NCBI RefSeq assembly: GCF_014640535.1
Contig: NZ_BMHD01000001.1
Span: 3,275,474-3,339,473 of the forward strand
Reading direction: 5' to 3'
Length of the DNA stretch: 64,000 nucleotides
Source of the DNA: Cnuibacter physcomitrellae
GTDB taxonomy: Bacteria > Actinomycetota > Actinomycetes > Actinomycetales > Microbacteriaceae
Of this stretch, positions 42,077 through 50,007 are shown piece by piece (position 1 is the stretch's first letter; each line of letters begins with the position of its first letter). A program made the translations under genes and the position numbers. The notes below the pieces were generated by a model. It did no database searches. It was not told where the DNA came from and saw nothing but the letters and a program-made list of their open reading frames with translations.

Positions 42077-43114
42077 ATGACGCAGACGTCCCCGCGACCA
42101 GCGGCCCGCCGCCCGGCGACCCTCCAGGACGTCGCCCGCACGGCGGGTGTCAGCCCCTCCACGGCGAGCAACGCGCTCACCGGCCGGCGCCGGGTCAGCC
42201 CGGAGGCGCTCGACGCCGTGAACGAGGCGGTCCGCCTGCTGCGGTACCGGGTGAACGGCAGCGCCCGGTCGCTCCGCACCGGGGCGACGGCCACGATGGG
42301 GCTGATCGCCCCCGACGTGACCGACCCCTTCTACGCCGAGATGGTGCAGTCGATCGAGCGCGACGCGCGCGACCGCGGCTGGTCCGTCATCCTGAGCGAC
42401 AGCGGGTTCGACCCGGAGCGCGAGGCGGAGAGCCTCCGCCACATGGCGGCGACGACCGACGGCGTGATCCTGTTCTCCACGGATCCACGGCGGGCGCCGC
42501 TCTCCGAGCTGCCCGCCGACCATGTGCCGGTCGTGGCCTGCGACGAGCCCATCCAGGCGGCCGGAGTCGGCGCGGTGCGGAGCGACAACTTCGGCGGCGG
42601 ACGGCTCGCGGCCCACCACCTCGTCGATGCGGGAGGCACCCGCTTCGCGATGATCGGCGGACTCGGGCGGCTCGCGACCTCCGCCGAGCGTCGGGAGGGC
42701 TTCCTCGCGGGGCTCCGCGATCGCGGTGTCGACTCCGACCGGGTCCTGGTGGTCGGCCGCGAGTACGGGCTCGACGGCGGGCGTGCGGCGATGCGCGAGC
42801 TCCTCGACGTCGCCCCCGACACCGACGCCGTGTTCGCGCCCACGGACGGTCAGGCGATCGGGGCGATGTTCCACGCCCAGCAGTCGGGTCGCACGATCCC
42901 GGACGACCTCCAGCTATGCGGATTCGACGGCATCATCTGGGCCTCGCACCTCTCGCCCGCACTCACGACGGTCGAGCAGGATCGCCGCGCCATGGCCTCA
43001 CGGGCGATCGACCTGCTCCTCGGCATGATCGCGGGCGAACCCGCCGAGACGGTGATCCTGCCCGTGCGGCTGCTGGCGCAGGGCTCGACCCGCGTCGGCC
43101 CCCGGCCCGCCTGA
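42077..43114 (+). CDS. LacI family transcriptional regulator
   Basis: The 345-aa start at ATG 42077 is preferred; the earlier ATG at 42041 overlaps a -10-like TAGGAT (42037-42042), which would put it outside the mRNA. The N-terminal HTH is ATLQDVARTAGVSPSTASNALTGRRRVSPEAL with hinge NGSARSLRTG, followed by a periplasmic-binding-protein-like ligand domain (MGLIAPDVTDPFYAEMVQ, VFAPTDGQAIGAM, LCGFDGI). It closes the importer/creatininase operon and probably represses it until the substrate appears. Confidence 0.92.
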   Translation: MTQTSPRPAARRPATLQDVARTAGVSPSTASNALTGRRRVSPEALDAVNEAVRLLRYRVNGSARSLRTGATATMGLIAPDVTDPFYAEMVQSIERDARDRGWSVILSDSGFDPEREAESLRHMAATTDGVILFSTDPRRAPLSELPADHVPVVACDEPIQAAGVGAVRSDNFGGGRLAAHHLVDAGGTRFAMIGGLGRLATSAERREGFLAGLRDRGVDSDRVLVVGREYGLDGGRAAMRELLDVAPDTDAVFAPTDGQAIGAMFHAQQSGRTIPDDLQLCGFDGIIWASHLSPALTTVEQDRRAMASRAIDLLLGMIAGEPAETVILPVRLLAQGSTRVGPRPA

Positions 43115-43129
43115 CCGCTCCGCGCCGGC

Positions 43130-43834
43130 TCAGACGAGGTCGGGCGACGGGGTGGAGGTGTGGCGGACGGACACGTCGGCGTGGCGGTCGAAGCGGTAGC
43201 CGACACCGCGCACGGTGCGCACGATCTCCTCGTAGTCGCCCAGCTTCGAGCGCAGGCGGCGCACGTGCACGTCGATGGTGCGCTCGTTGGGCGCCTCCTC
43301 GGCGTCGGCCTCGCTCCACAGCGCCGAGATCAGCTCGGCACGCTCGATGGTGCGGCCCTCGCGGAGCACGAGGTACTGCAGCAGCTCGTACTCCTTGTAG
43401 GTGAGGCCGGCCTGCTCGTTGTCGAGGAGGACGCGCTTGCGCGAGAGGTCGATGACGACGCCGTCGCGGGCGCGGTCGAGGTTCTCGTCGGCGGTCTCGG
43501 CGCGCTGCTTGGCGAGCGCGGCCGGGTCCTGGAGGGCGAGGCGGACCACGTCGACGTCGCGGCCGCCGGCCTCCCGCGGAGCGAGGGCCACGGCGGCGTA
43601 CGTCTCCGACGACGGGGCGACCTCGGCGGCGAGCGCCTTCAGCTGCTCGACGATGCGAGCGAGCGAGGTGCCGTCGGCCAGGGCCTTGGCCTCGTCGATG
43701 CCGACGTAGAGCACGAAGCCGCGGGCCTCGGTGCCCTCGGGGACGGCGCGGATGCGCGGGGCGGCGGGCGCGGGCGCCTCGACGCGGCGGAGGGGGGTGA
43801 CGGTGGCGGGACGGGTGTCGAGTGCGAGGGACAT
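43130..43834 (-). CDS. Orphan winged-helix (OmpR/PhoB-type) DNA-binding protein
   Basis: The 234-aa protein has a C-terminal OmpR-type wHTH (LTYKEYELLQYLVLREGRTIERAELISALW, NERTIDVHVRRLRSKLG, VRTVRGVGYRF). The N-terminal ~130 residues are not a receiver: no acidic pocket or phospho-Asp pattern is visible; the segment GFVLYVGIDEAKALADGTSLARIVEQLKALAAEV is of unknown fold. No kinase is adjacent. A 286-nt stretch separates it from a leaderless 33-codon ORF upstream on the same strand, which may control it. Confidence 0.88.
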   Translation of the reverse strand: MSLALDTRPATVTPLRRVEAPAPAAPRIRAVPEGTEARGFVLYVGIDEAKALADGTSLARIVEQLKALAAEVAPSSETYAAVALAPREAGGRDVDVVRLALQDPAALAKQRAETADENLDRARDGVVIDLSRKRVLLDNEQAGLTYKEYELLQYLVLREGRTIERAELISALWSEADAEEAPNERTIDVHVRRLRSKLGDYEEIVRTVRGVGYRFDRHADVSVRHTSTPSPDLV

Positions 43835-43905
43835 GATGATGGCTGCCTTCGGATGCGGCCCAGCGCTCGCGGCAGGCGCGGCGGGTGGGCGGGTGTGCGC
43901 TGATG

Positions 43906-43928
43906 CCCGCCGCGATCGTCGCGGCGGG
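43906..43928. promoter_or_regulatory. Strong hairpin in the leader of the orphan wHTH gene
   Basis: CCCGCCGCGA-TCG-TCGCGGCGGG is a perfect 10-bp stem with a 3-nt loop. It lies between the Cys-rich leader ORF and the wHTH start, about 70 nt before the latter. It could be the terminator or sequestering arm of an attenuator. Confidence 0.5.
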
Positions 43929-44120
43929 TGGATCGCATCCGCTCGGTGCCCGCCGCCTCGAGGGAGGGGGCGGGAGTGGGCGGATGCGGGAGCACTCAGA
44001 GGCTGCGGCAGGGCCTTCCTGCGGGCAGACGGTGCTCGGCGTGCTGTGAGCGGCGGCCGTTCAGAGAGGGAACGGCGTGGGCCTGGCGCTCAGCGGATGC
44101 AGTCGATGCTGCGGTTCGCC

Positions 44121-44222
44121 TCAGCGGCACATTCGACAACACATGACGACGCCGCCGGCCATCATCATGCCGGCGTTCCCGATCGCCTCAAAGGAGGTCA
44201 GGGGGCGCGCGTTGTCAGTCAT
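44121..44222 (-). CDS. Leaderless 33-aa leader peptide ORF with Cys-rich end
   Basis: On the minus strand, TTGACA (44258-44253), a 17-nt spacer and TTGAAT (44235-44230) are followed 7 nt later by ATG (44222). The ORF of 33 codons ends TGA at 44123-44121. The peptide starts MTDNARPLTSFEAIG, contains Met runs (MMM) and ends CCRMCR, i.e. three Cys in its last six residues. Mycobacterial leaderless ORFs ending in Cys tracts act as cysteine-responsive attenuators of downstream genes; the arrangement here fits that type. The downstream gene is the orphan wHTH. It could instead be a free small protein. Confidence 0.62.
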   Translation of the reverse strand: MTDNARPLTSFEAIGNAGMMMAGGVVMCCRMCR

Positions 44223-44229
44223 GCGCTGT

Positions 44230-44279
44230 ATTCAAGCGGACCCTGGTGGCTGTGTCAACCCTTGTACCGGGAGTACGGT
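44230..44279. promoter_or_regulatory. Overlapping divergent promoters (leader ORF and MFS exporter)
   Basis: The minus-strand promoter is TTGACA (44258-44253) / TTGAAT (44235-44230). The plus-strand promoter for the MFS gene has -10 TACGGT (44274-44279) with its -35 zone (about 44251-44257) on the same TGTCAA bases. The two polymerases would compete, coupling the leader ORF and the exporter. Confidence 0.6.
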
Positions 44280-44286
44280 GGGGTCG

Positions 44287-45777
44287 ATGGCGACGAATCC
44301 GGTGGACACGACCACTTCAGGCCCGGGCACCGGAAGCGACAGGCAGCGTTGGCAGGCCTTCGCTGTCTGCGTGGGCGTCGCCGCCCTCACCATCCTCGAC
44401 CTGTCGAAGGTCAACGTCGGGCTGCCCTCGATCGAGTCCGCGCTGAACGCGGACTCGTCGCAGCTGCAGATCATCGTCGCGGGGTACGCGCTCGCCTTCG
44501 GCCTCGCGCTCGTTCCCTCGGGGCGGCTCGGCGACCTCTATTCGCGCCGGGTGATGTTCCTCATCGGTCTCAGCGCGTTCACCGTCGCGAGCATCCTCTG
44601 CGCCCTCGCGCCGAGCATCGAGTTCCTCCTCGTCGCCCGGATCGTGCAGGGTCTCGCCGCCGGGGTGCAGATGCCCCAGGTGCTGGGGATGGTGCAGCAG
44701 CTCTTCCAGGGGCCCGAGCGCGGACGTGCGTTCGGCGTCTTCGGGGCCACGATCGGGGTCGGTGTCGCGCTCGGCCCGACCCTCGGCGGACTGCTCATCG
44801 CGCTCGGCGGACCGACCGACGGCTGGCGCTGGCTGTTCTGGATGAACGTACCGCTCGGCATCCTCGCCCTGGTGTTTGCGGCGCGGCTGCTGCCCCGGAG
44901 CCAGCCGCACGAGGCGGGGAAGCGCAACCTCGATCCGATCGGCATCGTCCTCCTCGGGCTCGCGGTGCTCGCCCTGATGCTGCCGTTCGTGCTCACCACC
45001 GGAGAGGGCCACGACAACCCGTGGCGGTGGCTGTCGCTGGCGGTGTGCGCGCTGCTGGTGGTGCTCTTCATCCGGTGGGAGCACCGGTACGAGCGCAGCG
45101 GGCGGAGCCCGGCGATCCAGCTGAGCCTGTTCGGGGTGGCGTCGTACCGCAACGGCATCCTGCTCGTGGCGGCGTGGTTCGCCGCGCTGCCGTCGCTGTT
45201 CCTCCTGACGACGCTCCTGCTCCAGGAGGGGTTGGGGCTCGAGCCGGTGTTCGCCGGCATGGTGAGCATCCCGTTCGCGGTCACGTCGGCGGCGTCGTCG
45301 CTCATCGGCGGTCGACTGGTGGGCCGCTACGGCCGCTCGCTGGTGGTACTGGGTCTCGTCATCGCGATCGTGGGACTCGTGCTGCTGCTCCTGGCCGCCG
45401 AGCTGCCGCCCGACCCGACCGTGCCGTACTGGATGGCGGGGGCGATGTTCGTCGCGGGGATCGGGGGAGGCCTCGTCGTCTCGCCGAACCAGACCCTCAC
45501 GCTCGCCGAGGTGCCGCCCACGGAGGGCGGCGTCGCCGGGTCGATGCAGCAGGTGGGTCAGCGCGTCGGCACCGCGATCGGCACGGCGGCGACCACGGCC
45601 GTCTTCTTCTCGACGATCTACTCCGAGCCGTCGAGCGAGACCGCGGACGCCTTCTCCGACGGCTTCCGCAACGGCTTCTGGGTCGCCCTGGGCCTCCTGC
45701 TCGTCTCCCTCGCCGTCGGCGCCGTCGACCTCATCCAGCGCAAGCGCGGCACCCCCGACGACTCCGCCGCGTCGTAG
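44287..45777 (+). CDS. DHA2-type MFS drug exporter (14 TMS)
   Basis: The ATG at 44287 lies 7 nt after TACGGT, a leaderless start; the frame is open upstream but carries the divergent promoters. The 496-aa protein has about 14 helices with the EmrB/QacA features: FGLALVPSGRLGDLYSRR (motif A), VFGATIGVGVALGPTLGGLL (motif C of antiporters) and QQVGQRVGTAIG near the C-terminus. It probably extrudes hydrophobic cations or drugs in exchange for protons. A degenerate family C palindrome follows. Confidence 0.93.
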   Translation: MATNPVDTTTSGPGTGSDRQRWQAFAVCVGVAALTILDLSKVNVGLPSIESALNADSSQLQIIVAGYALAFGLALVPSGRLGDLYSRRVMFLIGLSAFTVASILCALAPSIEFLLVARIVQGLAAGVQMPQVLGMVQQLFQGPERGRAFGVFGATIGVGVALGPTLGGLLIALGGPTDGWRWLFWMNVPLGILALVFAARLLPRSQPHEAGKRNLDPIGIVLLGLAVLALMLPFVLTTGEGHDNPWRWLSLAVCALLVVLFIRWEHRYERSGRSPAIQLSLFGVASYRNGILLVAAWFAALPSLFLLTTLLLQEGLGLEPVFAGMVSIPFAVTSAASSLIGGRLVGRYGRSLVVLGLVIAIVGLVLLLLAAELPPDPTVPYWMAGAMFVAGIGGGLVVSPNQTLTLAEVPPTEGGVAGSMQQVGQRVGTAIGTAATTAVFFSTIYSEPSSETADAFSDGFRNGFWVALGLLLVSLAVGAVDLIQRKRGTPDDSAAS

Positions 45778-45802
45778 GCGGCTTCACGCTGCGTGGGCCC
45801 GT

Positions 45803-45870
45803 CGCTCATCACGGAATACGCGCGACCGAGGCCCTATCGGCGGGGACTTCGCCATATCCCGTGACGAGTG
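45803..45870. repeat. Dispersed palindrome, family C copy 2 (degenerate)
   Basis: The left end CGCTCATCACGGAATACG and right end CCCGTGACGAGTG match the outer arms of the element at 18372-18442. The inner arms are eroded, with a CCCTATCGGCGGGG centre. It lies in the 289-nt gap between the MFS exporter and upp, in which no gene is visible. Confidence 0.65.
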
Positions 45871-46027
45871 TCCGTGGAGGCGCGCCCACGAGCCCGGCTG
45901 ACGCTGTCTCCGCCCGCCGTGCGAGGTGACGGCGGTATGCCTTCCCGTCACGCGGGGGAGGCGGCGGCGTGACGGCGCCTCCCGTGCCGAGGGCGGCAGA
46001 AGCCTGAGTGCCTCAACAGATCGCGCT

Positions 46028-46052
46028 GTGCGCCGCAGGGGCGGCGGCGCAC
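46028..46052. terminator. Hairpin next to the upp stop
   Basis: GTGCGCCGC (46028-46036) pairs perfectly with GCGGCGCAC (46044-46052) around a 7-nt loop, 14 nt beyond the end of upp. Confidence 0.6.
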
Positions 46053-46066
46053 AAGACCAGCACGGC

Positions 46067-46699
46067 TCACACAGCGCCGTACAGGCGGTCTCCGGCGTCT
46101 CCGAGGCCGGGGACGATGTACCCCTTCTCGTTGAGCTTCTCGTCGAGCGCCCCGAGCACCAGCGTGACGTCGCGGCCCTCCGTCGCCTTCTCGAGCGCCT
46201 CGACGCCCTCGGGGGCGCCCAGGAGGCAGATCGCGGTGACGTCGGTGGCGCCGCGGCGGAAGAGGAACTCGATGGCCGCGGCCATGGATCCGCCGGTGGC
46301 GAGCATCGGGTCGAGGACGAAGCACTGGCGGCTGGAGAGGTCGTCGGGGAGGCGCTCGGCGTAGGTGGTGGGCTCGAGGGTCTCCTCGTTGCGCACCATG
46401 CCGAGGAAGCCGACCTCGGCGGAGGGCAGCAGCTTCGTCATGCCCTCGAGCATCCCGAGCCCGGCGCGCAGGATGGGGACGACGAGCGGTCGCGGCTCGG
46501 CGATGGTCACGCCGGTGGTGGCGGTGACGGGTGTGACGATGTCGATGGGGGTGACCCGGACGCTCCTGGTGGCCTCGTACGCGAGGAGGGTGACGAGCTC
46601 CTCGGTGAGGGCTCGGAAGGTGGGCGACGGGGTCGTCGCGTCGCGGAGGACCGTCAGCTTGTGGGTGATGAGCGGGTGGTCGGCGACGTGGATGCGCAT
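46067..46699 (-). CDS. upp: Uracil phosphoribosyltransferase
   Basis: ATG 46699 is preferred: it lies 6 nt after TAGATT (46711-46706, minus strand), whereas a GTG at 46705 abuts that box. The 210-aa enzyme has [14 protein letters not shown] and the PRPP loop [16 protein letters not shown], plus the C-terminal [17 protein letters not shown] uracil-binding segment. It salvages uracil to UMP. The mRNA is probably leaderless. Confidence 0.95.
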   Translation of the reverse strand: MRIHVADHPLITHKLTVLRDATTPSPTFRALTEELVTLLAYEATRSVRVTPIDIVTPVTATTGVTIAEPRPLVVPILRAGLGMLEGMTKLLPSAEVGFLGMVRNEETLEPTTYAERLPDDLSSRQCFVLDPMLATGGSMAAAIEFLFRRGATDVTAICLLGAPEGVEALEKATEGRDVTLVLGALDEKLNEKGYIVPGLGDAGDRLYGAV

Positions 46700-46770
46700 C
46701 CTCACAATCTACTGGACCGCCCGGGGCGCCCGAGAGGCATAATGGCTTGTCGTCTGACGAGGGGAGCGCG

Positions 46771-47253
46771 ATGCCGGGCCGCCACGCACGTCCTCTTCCC
46801 CCCGACGAGGACATCTCGGCCTGGATGGCGCTGGCGCTCGACGAGGCCCGTGCGGCGCTCGAGACCGACGACGTGCCGGTGGGGGCGATCGTGCTCGATG
46901 CGGCGGGCGAGGTGATCGGGGTCGGGCGCAACGAGCGGGAGCTGCGGCAGGATCCGAGTGCCCACGCCGAGATCGTCGCGCTGCGGCAGGCGGCGTGGAA
47001 GACGGGGGACTGGCAGCTCGTCGACGCGACCCTCGTGGTCACCCTGGAGCCGTGCGTGATGTGCGCCGGTGCGATCCTCTCGGCGAGGGTGCCGCGGGTG
47101 GTGTTCGGCGCCTGGGACGAGAAGGCCGGCGCCGTCGGCTCGGTCTACGACGTGCTGCGCGACCGCCGCCTGAACCACACCGTCGAGGTCATCGCGGGCG
47201 TCGAGGCCGAGGCGAGCGCGGCCCTCCTCACCGACTTCTTCCGCGACCGCTGA
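46771..47253 (+). CDS. tadA: tRNA(adenine-34) deaminase TadA
   Basis: The ATG at 46771 has GAGGGGAG upstream, and the -10 CATAAT (46738-46743) places the transcript start just before it. The 160-aa zinc deaminase has the motifs PSAHAEIVAL (Zn His and catalytic Glu) and LEPCVMCAGAI (two Zn Cys), with the C-terminal tail HTVEVIAGV typical of TadA. It converts A34 to inosine in tRNA-Arg. It is divergent from upp. Confidence 0.94.
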   Translation: MPGRHARPLPPDEDISAWMALALDEARAALETDDVPVGAIVLDAAGEVIGVGRNERELRQDPSAHAEIVALRQAAWKTGDWQLVDATLVVTLEPCVMCAGAILSARVPRVVFGAWDEKAGAVGSVYDVLRDRRLNHTVEVIAGVEAEASAALLTDFFRDR

Positions 47254-47376
47254 GCCCGGCGGGGCCCGAGTGCCGCCTCTGTCGCCGGGCGGATGCGGGA
47301 TGCGCCCGCTGAGCGCGGCCGGGAGGCCCCACGGGCGGCGCCGACGCTCTGCGCGGGCGGAACCCGCCGCGAACCG

Positions 47377-48105
47377 CTAGCGGGCGGAGGGGAGGCCCTC
47401 GAGGTACTCCGTGACGAGGGCGCGGGAGGCGCGCTGCTGCGCGTCGAGGCGCTTCGCCGCCTCCGCGCGCAGGGCGGCCTCGTCGAGGCCGGCGGACTCG
47501 AGGTACTCCCGGCCCGTGGCGACCCACTCCTCGTGCATCGGCGCCGTGAGCTCGGGGTGGAACTGCACCGCGAGCAGCCAGGACCCGATGCCGTACGCCT
47601 CGTGGGCGTAGGCGCTGGAGGACGCGAGGAGGGTCACCCCGTCGGGCAGCGCGAACGTGTCTCCGTGCCACTCCGCCATCGGCACGTCGACCACGTGCCT
47701 CACCGGCGAGGCCAGACCCGCGGGGGTCGGCTCGATGGCCCGGAACCCGACGTCGGGCGCGGGTCCCCGCCTCACGGTGCCGTCGCCGCCGAGCGCCTCC
47801 GCGATCACCTGGGCGCCGAAGCACACTCCGAAGGTCGCCTGCTCCGCGGCGAGCCGCGACCGCAGGAAGGCGAGCTCGGGGGAGAGGAACGCGTGCTCCT
47901 CGTAGACCGCGCGCTCCGAGCCGAGCACGACGACCAGGTCGACGTCGCGAGCCCGCGAGAGCGACTCGGCGAAGTCGGGGCTGTCGGCATCCGCGTACTC
48001 GATCGTGTAGCCGTGCTCGACGAGGACGGGCGCGATGTTGCCGAGCGCCACCTTCTGCTCATGACGGATGACGACGCAGCGGAGCGCGTCGGCCGACCGG
48101 CTCAA
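47377..48105 (-). CDS. Class I glutamine amidotransferase-like protein
   Basis: The start is taken as the TTG at 48105 overlapping the CDF stop (TTGA); it gives 242 aa and no ATG or GTG is in frame nearby. The GATase triad is visible: FGVCFGAQ (nucleophilic Cys) and AVQFHPEL (His followed by Glu). It resembles stand-alone GMP-synthase-like GATases (GuaA N-terminal type); an acceptor enzyme is not adjacent. The function remains general. Confidence 0.88.
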   Translation of the reverse strand: MSRSADALRCVVIRHEQKVALGNIAPVLVEHGYTIEYADADSPDFAESLSRARDVDLVVVLGSERAVYEEHAFLSPELAFLRSRLAAEQATFGVCFGAQVIAEALGGDGTVRRGPAPDVGFRAIEPTPAGLASPVRHVVDVPMAEWHGDTFALPDGVTLLASSSAYAHEAYGIGSWLLAVQFHPELTAPMHEEWVATGREYLESAGLDEAALRAEAAKRLDAQQRASRALVTEYLEGLPSAR

Positions 48106-49073
48106 TCGGAGCTCTTCACCACGATGGCCTCGGTGTTCGGCGCCTGCGACACGGGAGGGAGGTAGACATCCGGTTCGATGTAGATGACGCGCGCGATCGG
48201 GACCGCGGCGCGCACGTTCTCCTCGACCTGGTTGATGGTCTCGGCGACGTCGCGGAGCTCGGCGTCGGGCGCGAGCGCGATCTTGGCGCCGAGCAGGAGC
48301 TCGTCGGGTCCGAGGTAGAGCGTCTTGGCGTGGATGAGGCGGTCGACGCGGGGAGTGTCGGTGATCGCCTTCTCGATCGCGGCCATGTCGGCGTCGCTCG
48401 CGCCCTCGCCAACCAGGAGGCTCTTGGTCTCGATGCCGAGCACGATCGCCACCAGGACGAGCAGCGCGCCGATGAACAGCGTGCCGATGCCGTCCCACAG
48501 GCCGTTGCCCGTGATGGTCGAGAGCACCACGCCGAGGAAGGCGAACAGCAGACCGGTGAGGGCCGCGGTGTCCTCGAGCAGCACGACGGGCAGCTCCGGG
48601 GCCTTGGCCCGCCGCACGAACTGCACCCACGACTGCCGGCCGCGCGAGGGGTTCGACTCCTTGATCGCGGTGCGCAGCGAGAACCCCTCGAGCGCCATAG
48701 CGATGACGAGCACCGCGATCGGCAGCCACGCGTTCTCGATCGCGTGCGGCGTGGTGACCTTCTCGATGCCCTCGTAGATCGAGAACACGCCACCCACCGA
48801 GAACAGGATGATCGACACCACGAACGCGTAGACGTAACGCTCGCGGCCGTAGCCGAACGGGTGCTCCTTGTCGGCCCTCTTCCGCGACTGGCGCCCGCCG
48901 AGCAGGAGCAGCAGCTGGTTGCCGGAGTCGGCGAGCGAGTGGATCGACTCGGCGAGCATCGACGACGAGCCCGAGAACACGAAGGCGATGAACTTCGTGA
49001 TCGCGATGCCGATGTTCGCCGCCAGCGCCGCCAGGATCGCCTTGCCGCCGCCTGATGAGCTCACGTCACGCAC
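48102..49073 (-). CDS. Cation diffusion facilitator (CDF) family transporter
   Basis: The 323-aa protein has six helices. The first metal site is in SMLAESIHSLADSGNQ (HxxxD) and the second in VLLEDTAALTG (E/DxxxD). GRERYVYAFVVS is the conserved helix-3 region, and a C-terminal cytoplasmic ferredoxin-like domain follows. It exports divalent cations such as Zn2+, Mn2+ or Fe2+. The listed GTG abuts its Shine-Dalgarno; an in-frame GTG at 49064 (8 nt spacing) is the more likely start. It is divergent from proC. Confidence 0.92.
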   Translation of the reverse strand: MRDVSSSGGGKAILAALAANIGIAITKFIAFVFSGSSSMLAESIHSLADSGNQLLLLLGGRQSRKRADKEHPFGYGRERYVYAFVVSIILFSVGGVFSIYEGIEKVTTPHAIENAWLPIAVLVIAMALEGFSLRTAIKESNPSRGRQSWVQFVRRAKAPELPVVLLEDTAALTGLLFAFLGVVLSTITGNGLWDGIGTLFIGALLVLVAIVLGIETKSLLVGEGASDADMAAIEKAITDTPRVDRLIHAKTLYLGPDELLLGAKIALAPDAELRDVAETINQVEENVRAAVPIARVIYIEPDVYLPPVSQAPNTEAIVVKSSD

Positions 49074-49097
49074 CTCTTCCGTCCTTCGATGTCGCCA

Positions 49098-49107
49098 ATC
49101 CTAGGAT
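49098..49107. promoter_or_regulatory. Palindromic bidirectional -10 box between CDF and proC genes
   Basis: ATCCTAGGAT is a perfect 10-bp palindrome in which both strands read TAGGAT. On the plus strand proC's GTG follows 6 nt later; on the minus strand the box would start the CDF mRNA about 18 nt upstream of its first start. One double-stranded element can thus seed two divergent promoters. Confidence 0.7.
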
Positions 49108-49113
49108 GGTCCC

Positions 49114-49965
49114 GTGACCTCCGCAGACATCGTGACCCTGCCCTCCATCGCCCTGCTCGGGGCGGGCTCGATGGGCCGCGCCATCCTCTCCGGGTTGTTG
49201 AAGCCGGGTGTCGAGGTGAACGGGCCCGTGCACGTGACCAACCGGACCGACGCCCGCGCGGCCGAGTTCGACGGCGTCGCCGGGGTGCGGGCGCACTCGC
49301 TCGAGTCGAACCCCGCCGCGAACCGCGACGCGGTGGCGCAGGCGGGCATCGTCATCGTCGCGGTGAAGCCCGGGATGGTCCCCGACCTCCTCGACGAGAT
49401 CGCCTCGTCGCTCGTGCCCGGGGCGATCGTCGTGAGCGTCGCCGCGGGCGTGCGTGCGGCGACCTTCGAGGCGCACCTGCCGATCACGGTGTCGGTCATC
49501 CGCACGATGCCCAACACCCCCGCCGTGGTGGGCAAGGCGGTGACGGGCCTCGCGCCCGGCTCGCGCGCCTCCGCCAGCGAGGTCGCCGTCGTGCGGTCGC
49601 TCTTCGAGACGGTGGGCACCGTGGTCGAGGTGACGGAGGACGGCCTGGATGCGCTGGGCACGATCTCGGGATCGGGCCCGGCCTACGTGTTCCTCCTCAT
49701 CGAGGCGCTCACCCAGGCGGCGATCGGGAAGGGATTCTCGCCGGAGCAGGCGGCGGAGCTCGCGAACGGCACCTTCGTCGGCGCCACCGCCCTGCTCGAG
49801 GCGAGCGGGAAGACGCCGGAGGAGCTGCGCATCCAGGTGACGAGCCCGAAGGGCACCACCGAGCGCGCGCTCGCGGTGCTGCAGGACGCCGACCTCCCCG
49901 CGCTCTTCGCGTCCGCCACGGACGCCGCCCTCGCCCGCACGCGCGAGCTCGCCGCCGGCGCCTGA
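49114..49965 (+). CDS. proC: Pyrroline-5-carboxylate reductase
   Basis: The 283-aa enzyme has the N-terminal Rossmann motif IALLGAGSMGRAILSG, the VIVAVKPGMV and RTMPNTPAVVGKAV segments, and the C-terminal P5CR signature DALGTISGSGPAYVFLLIEAL and QVTSPKGTTERAL. It makes proline from pyrroline-5-carboxylate with NADPH. The GTG is 6 nt after TAGGAT, leaderless. Confidence 0.96.
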   Translation: MTSADIVTLPSIALLGAGSMGRAILSGLLKPGVEVNGPVHVTNRTDARAAEFDGVAGVRAHSLESNPAANRDAVAQAGIVIVAVKPGMVPDLLDEIASSLVPGAIVVSVAAGVRAATFEAHLPITVSVIRTMPNTPAVVGKAVTGLAPGSRASASEVAVVRSLFETVGTVVEVTEDGLDALGTISGSGPAYVFLLIEALTQAAIGKGFSPEQAAELANGTFVGATALLEASGKTPEELRIQVTSPKGTTERALAVLQDADLPALFASATDAALARTRELAAGA

Positions 49966-50007
49966 CCCGCCCGCCCGCGCGCCCCGCGCCCGCGCGGGGA
50001 ACCCGGC

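Noticed and set aside
46738-46770. TTG at 46747 as the tadA start
   Set aside because: It lies within a few bases of the expected transcript start and has no Shine-Dalgarno; ATG 46771 has GAGGGGAG in place and fits TadA length.
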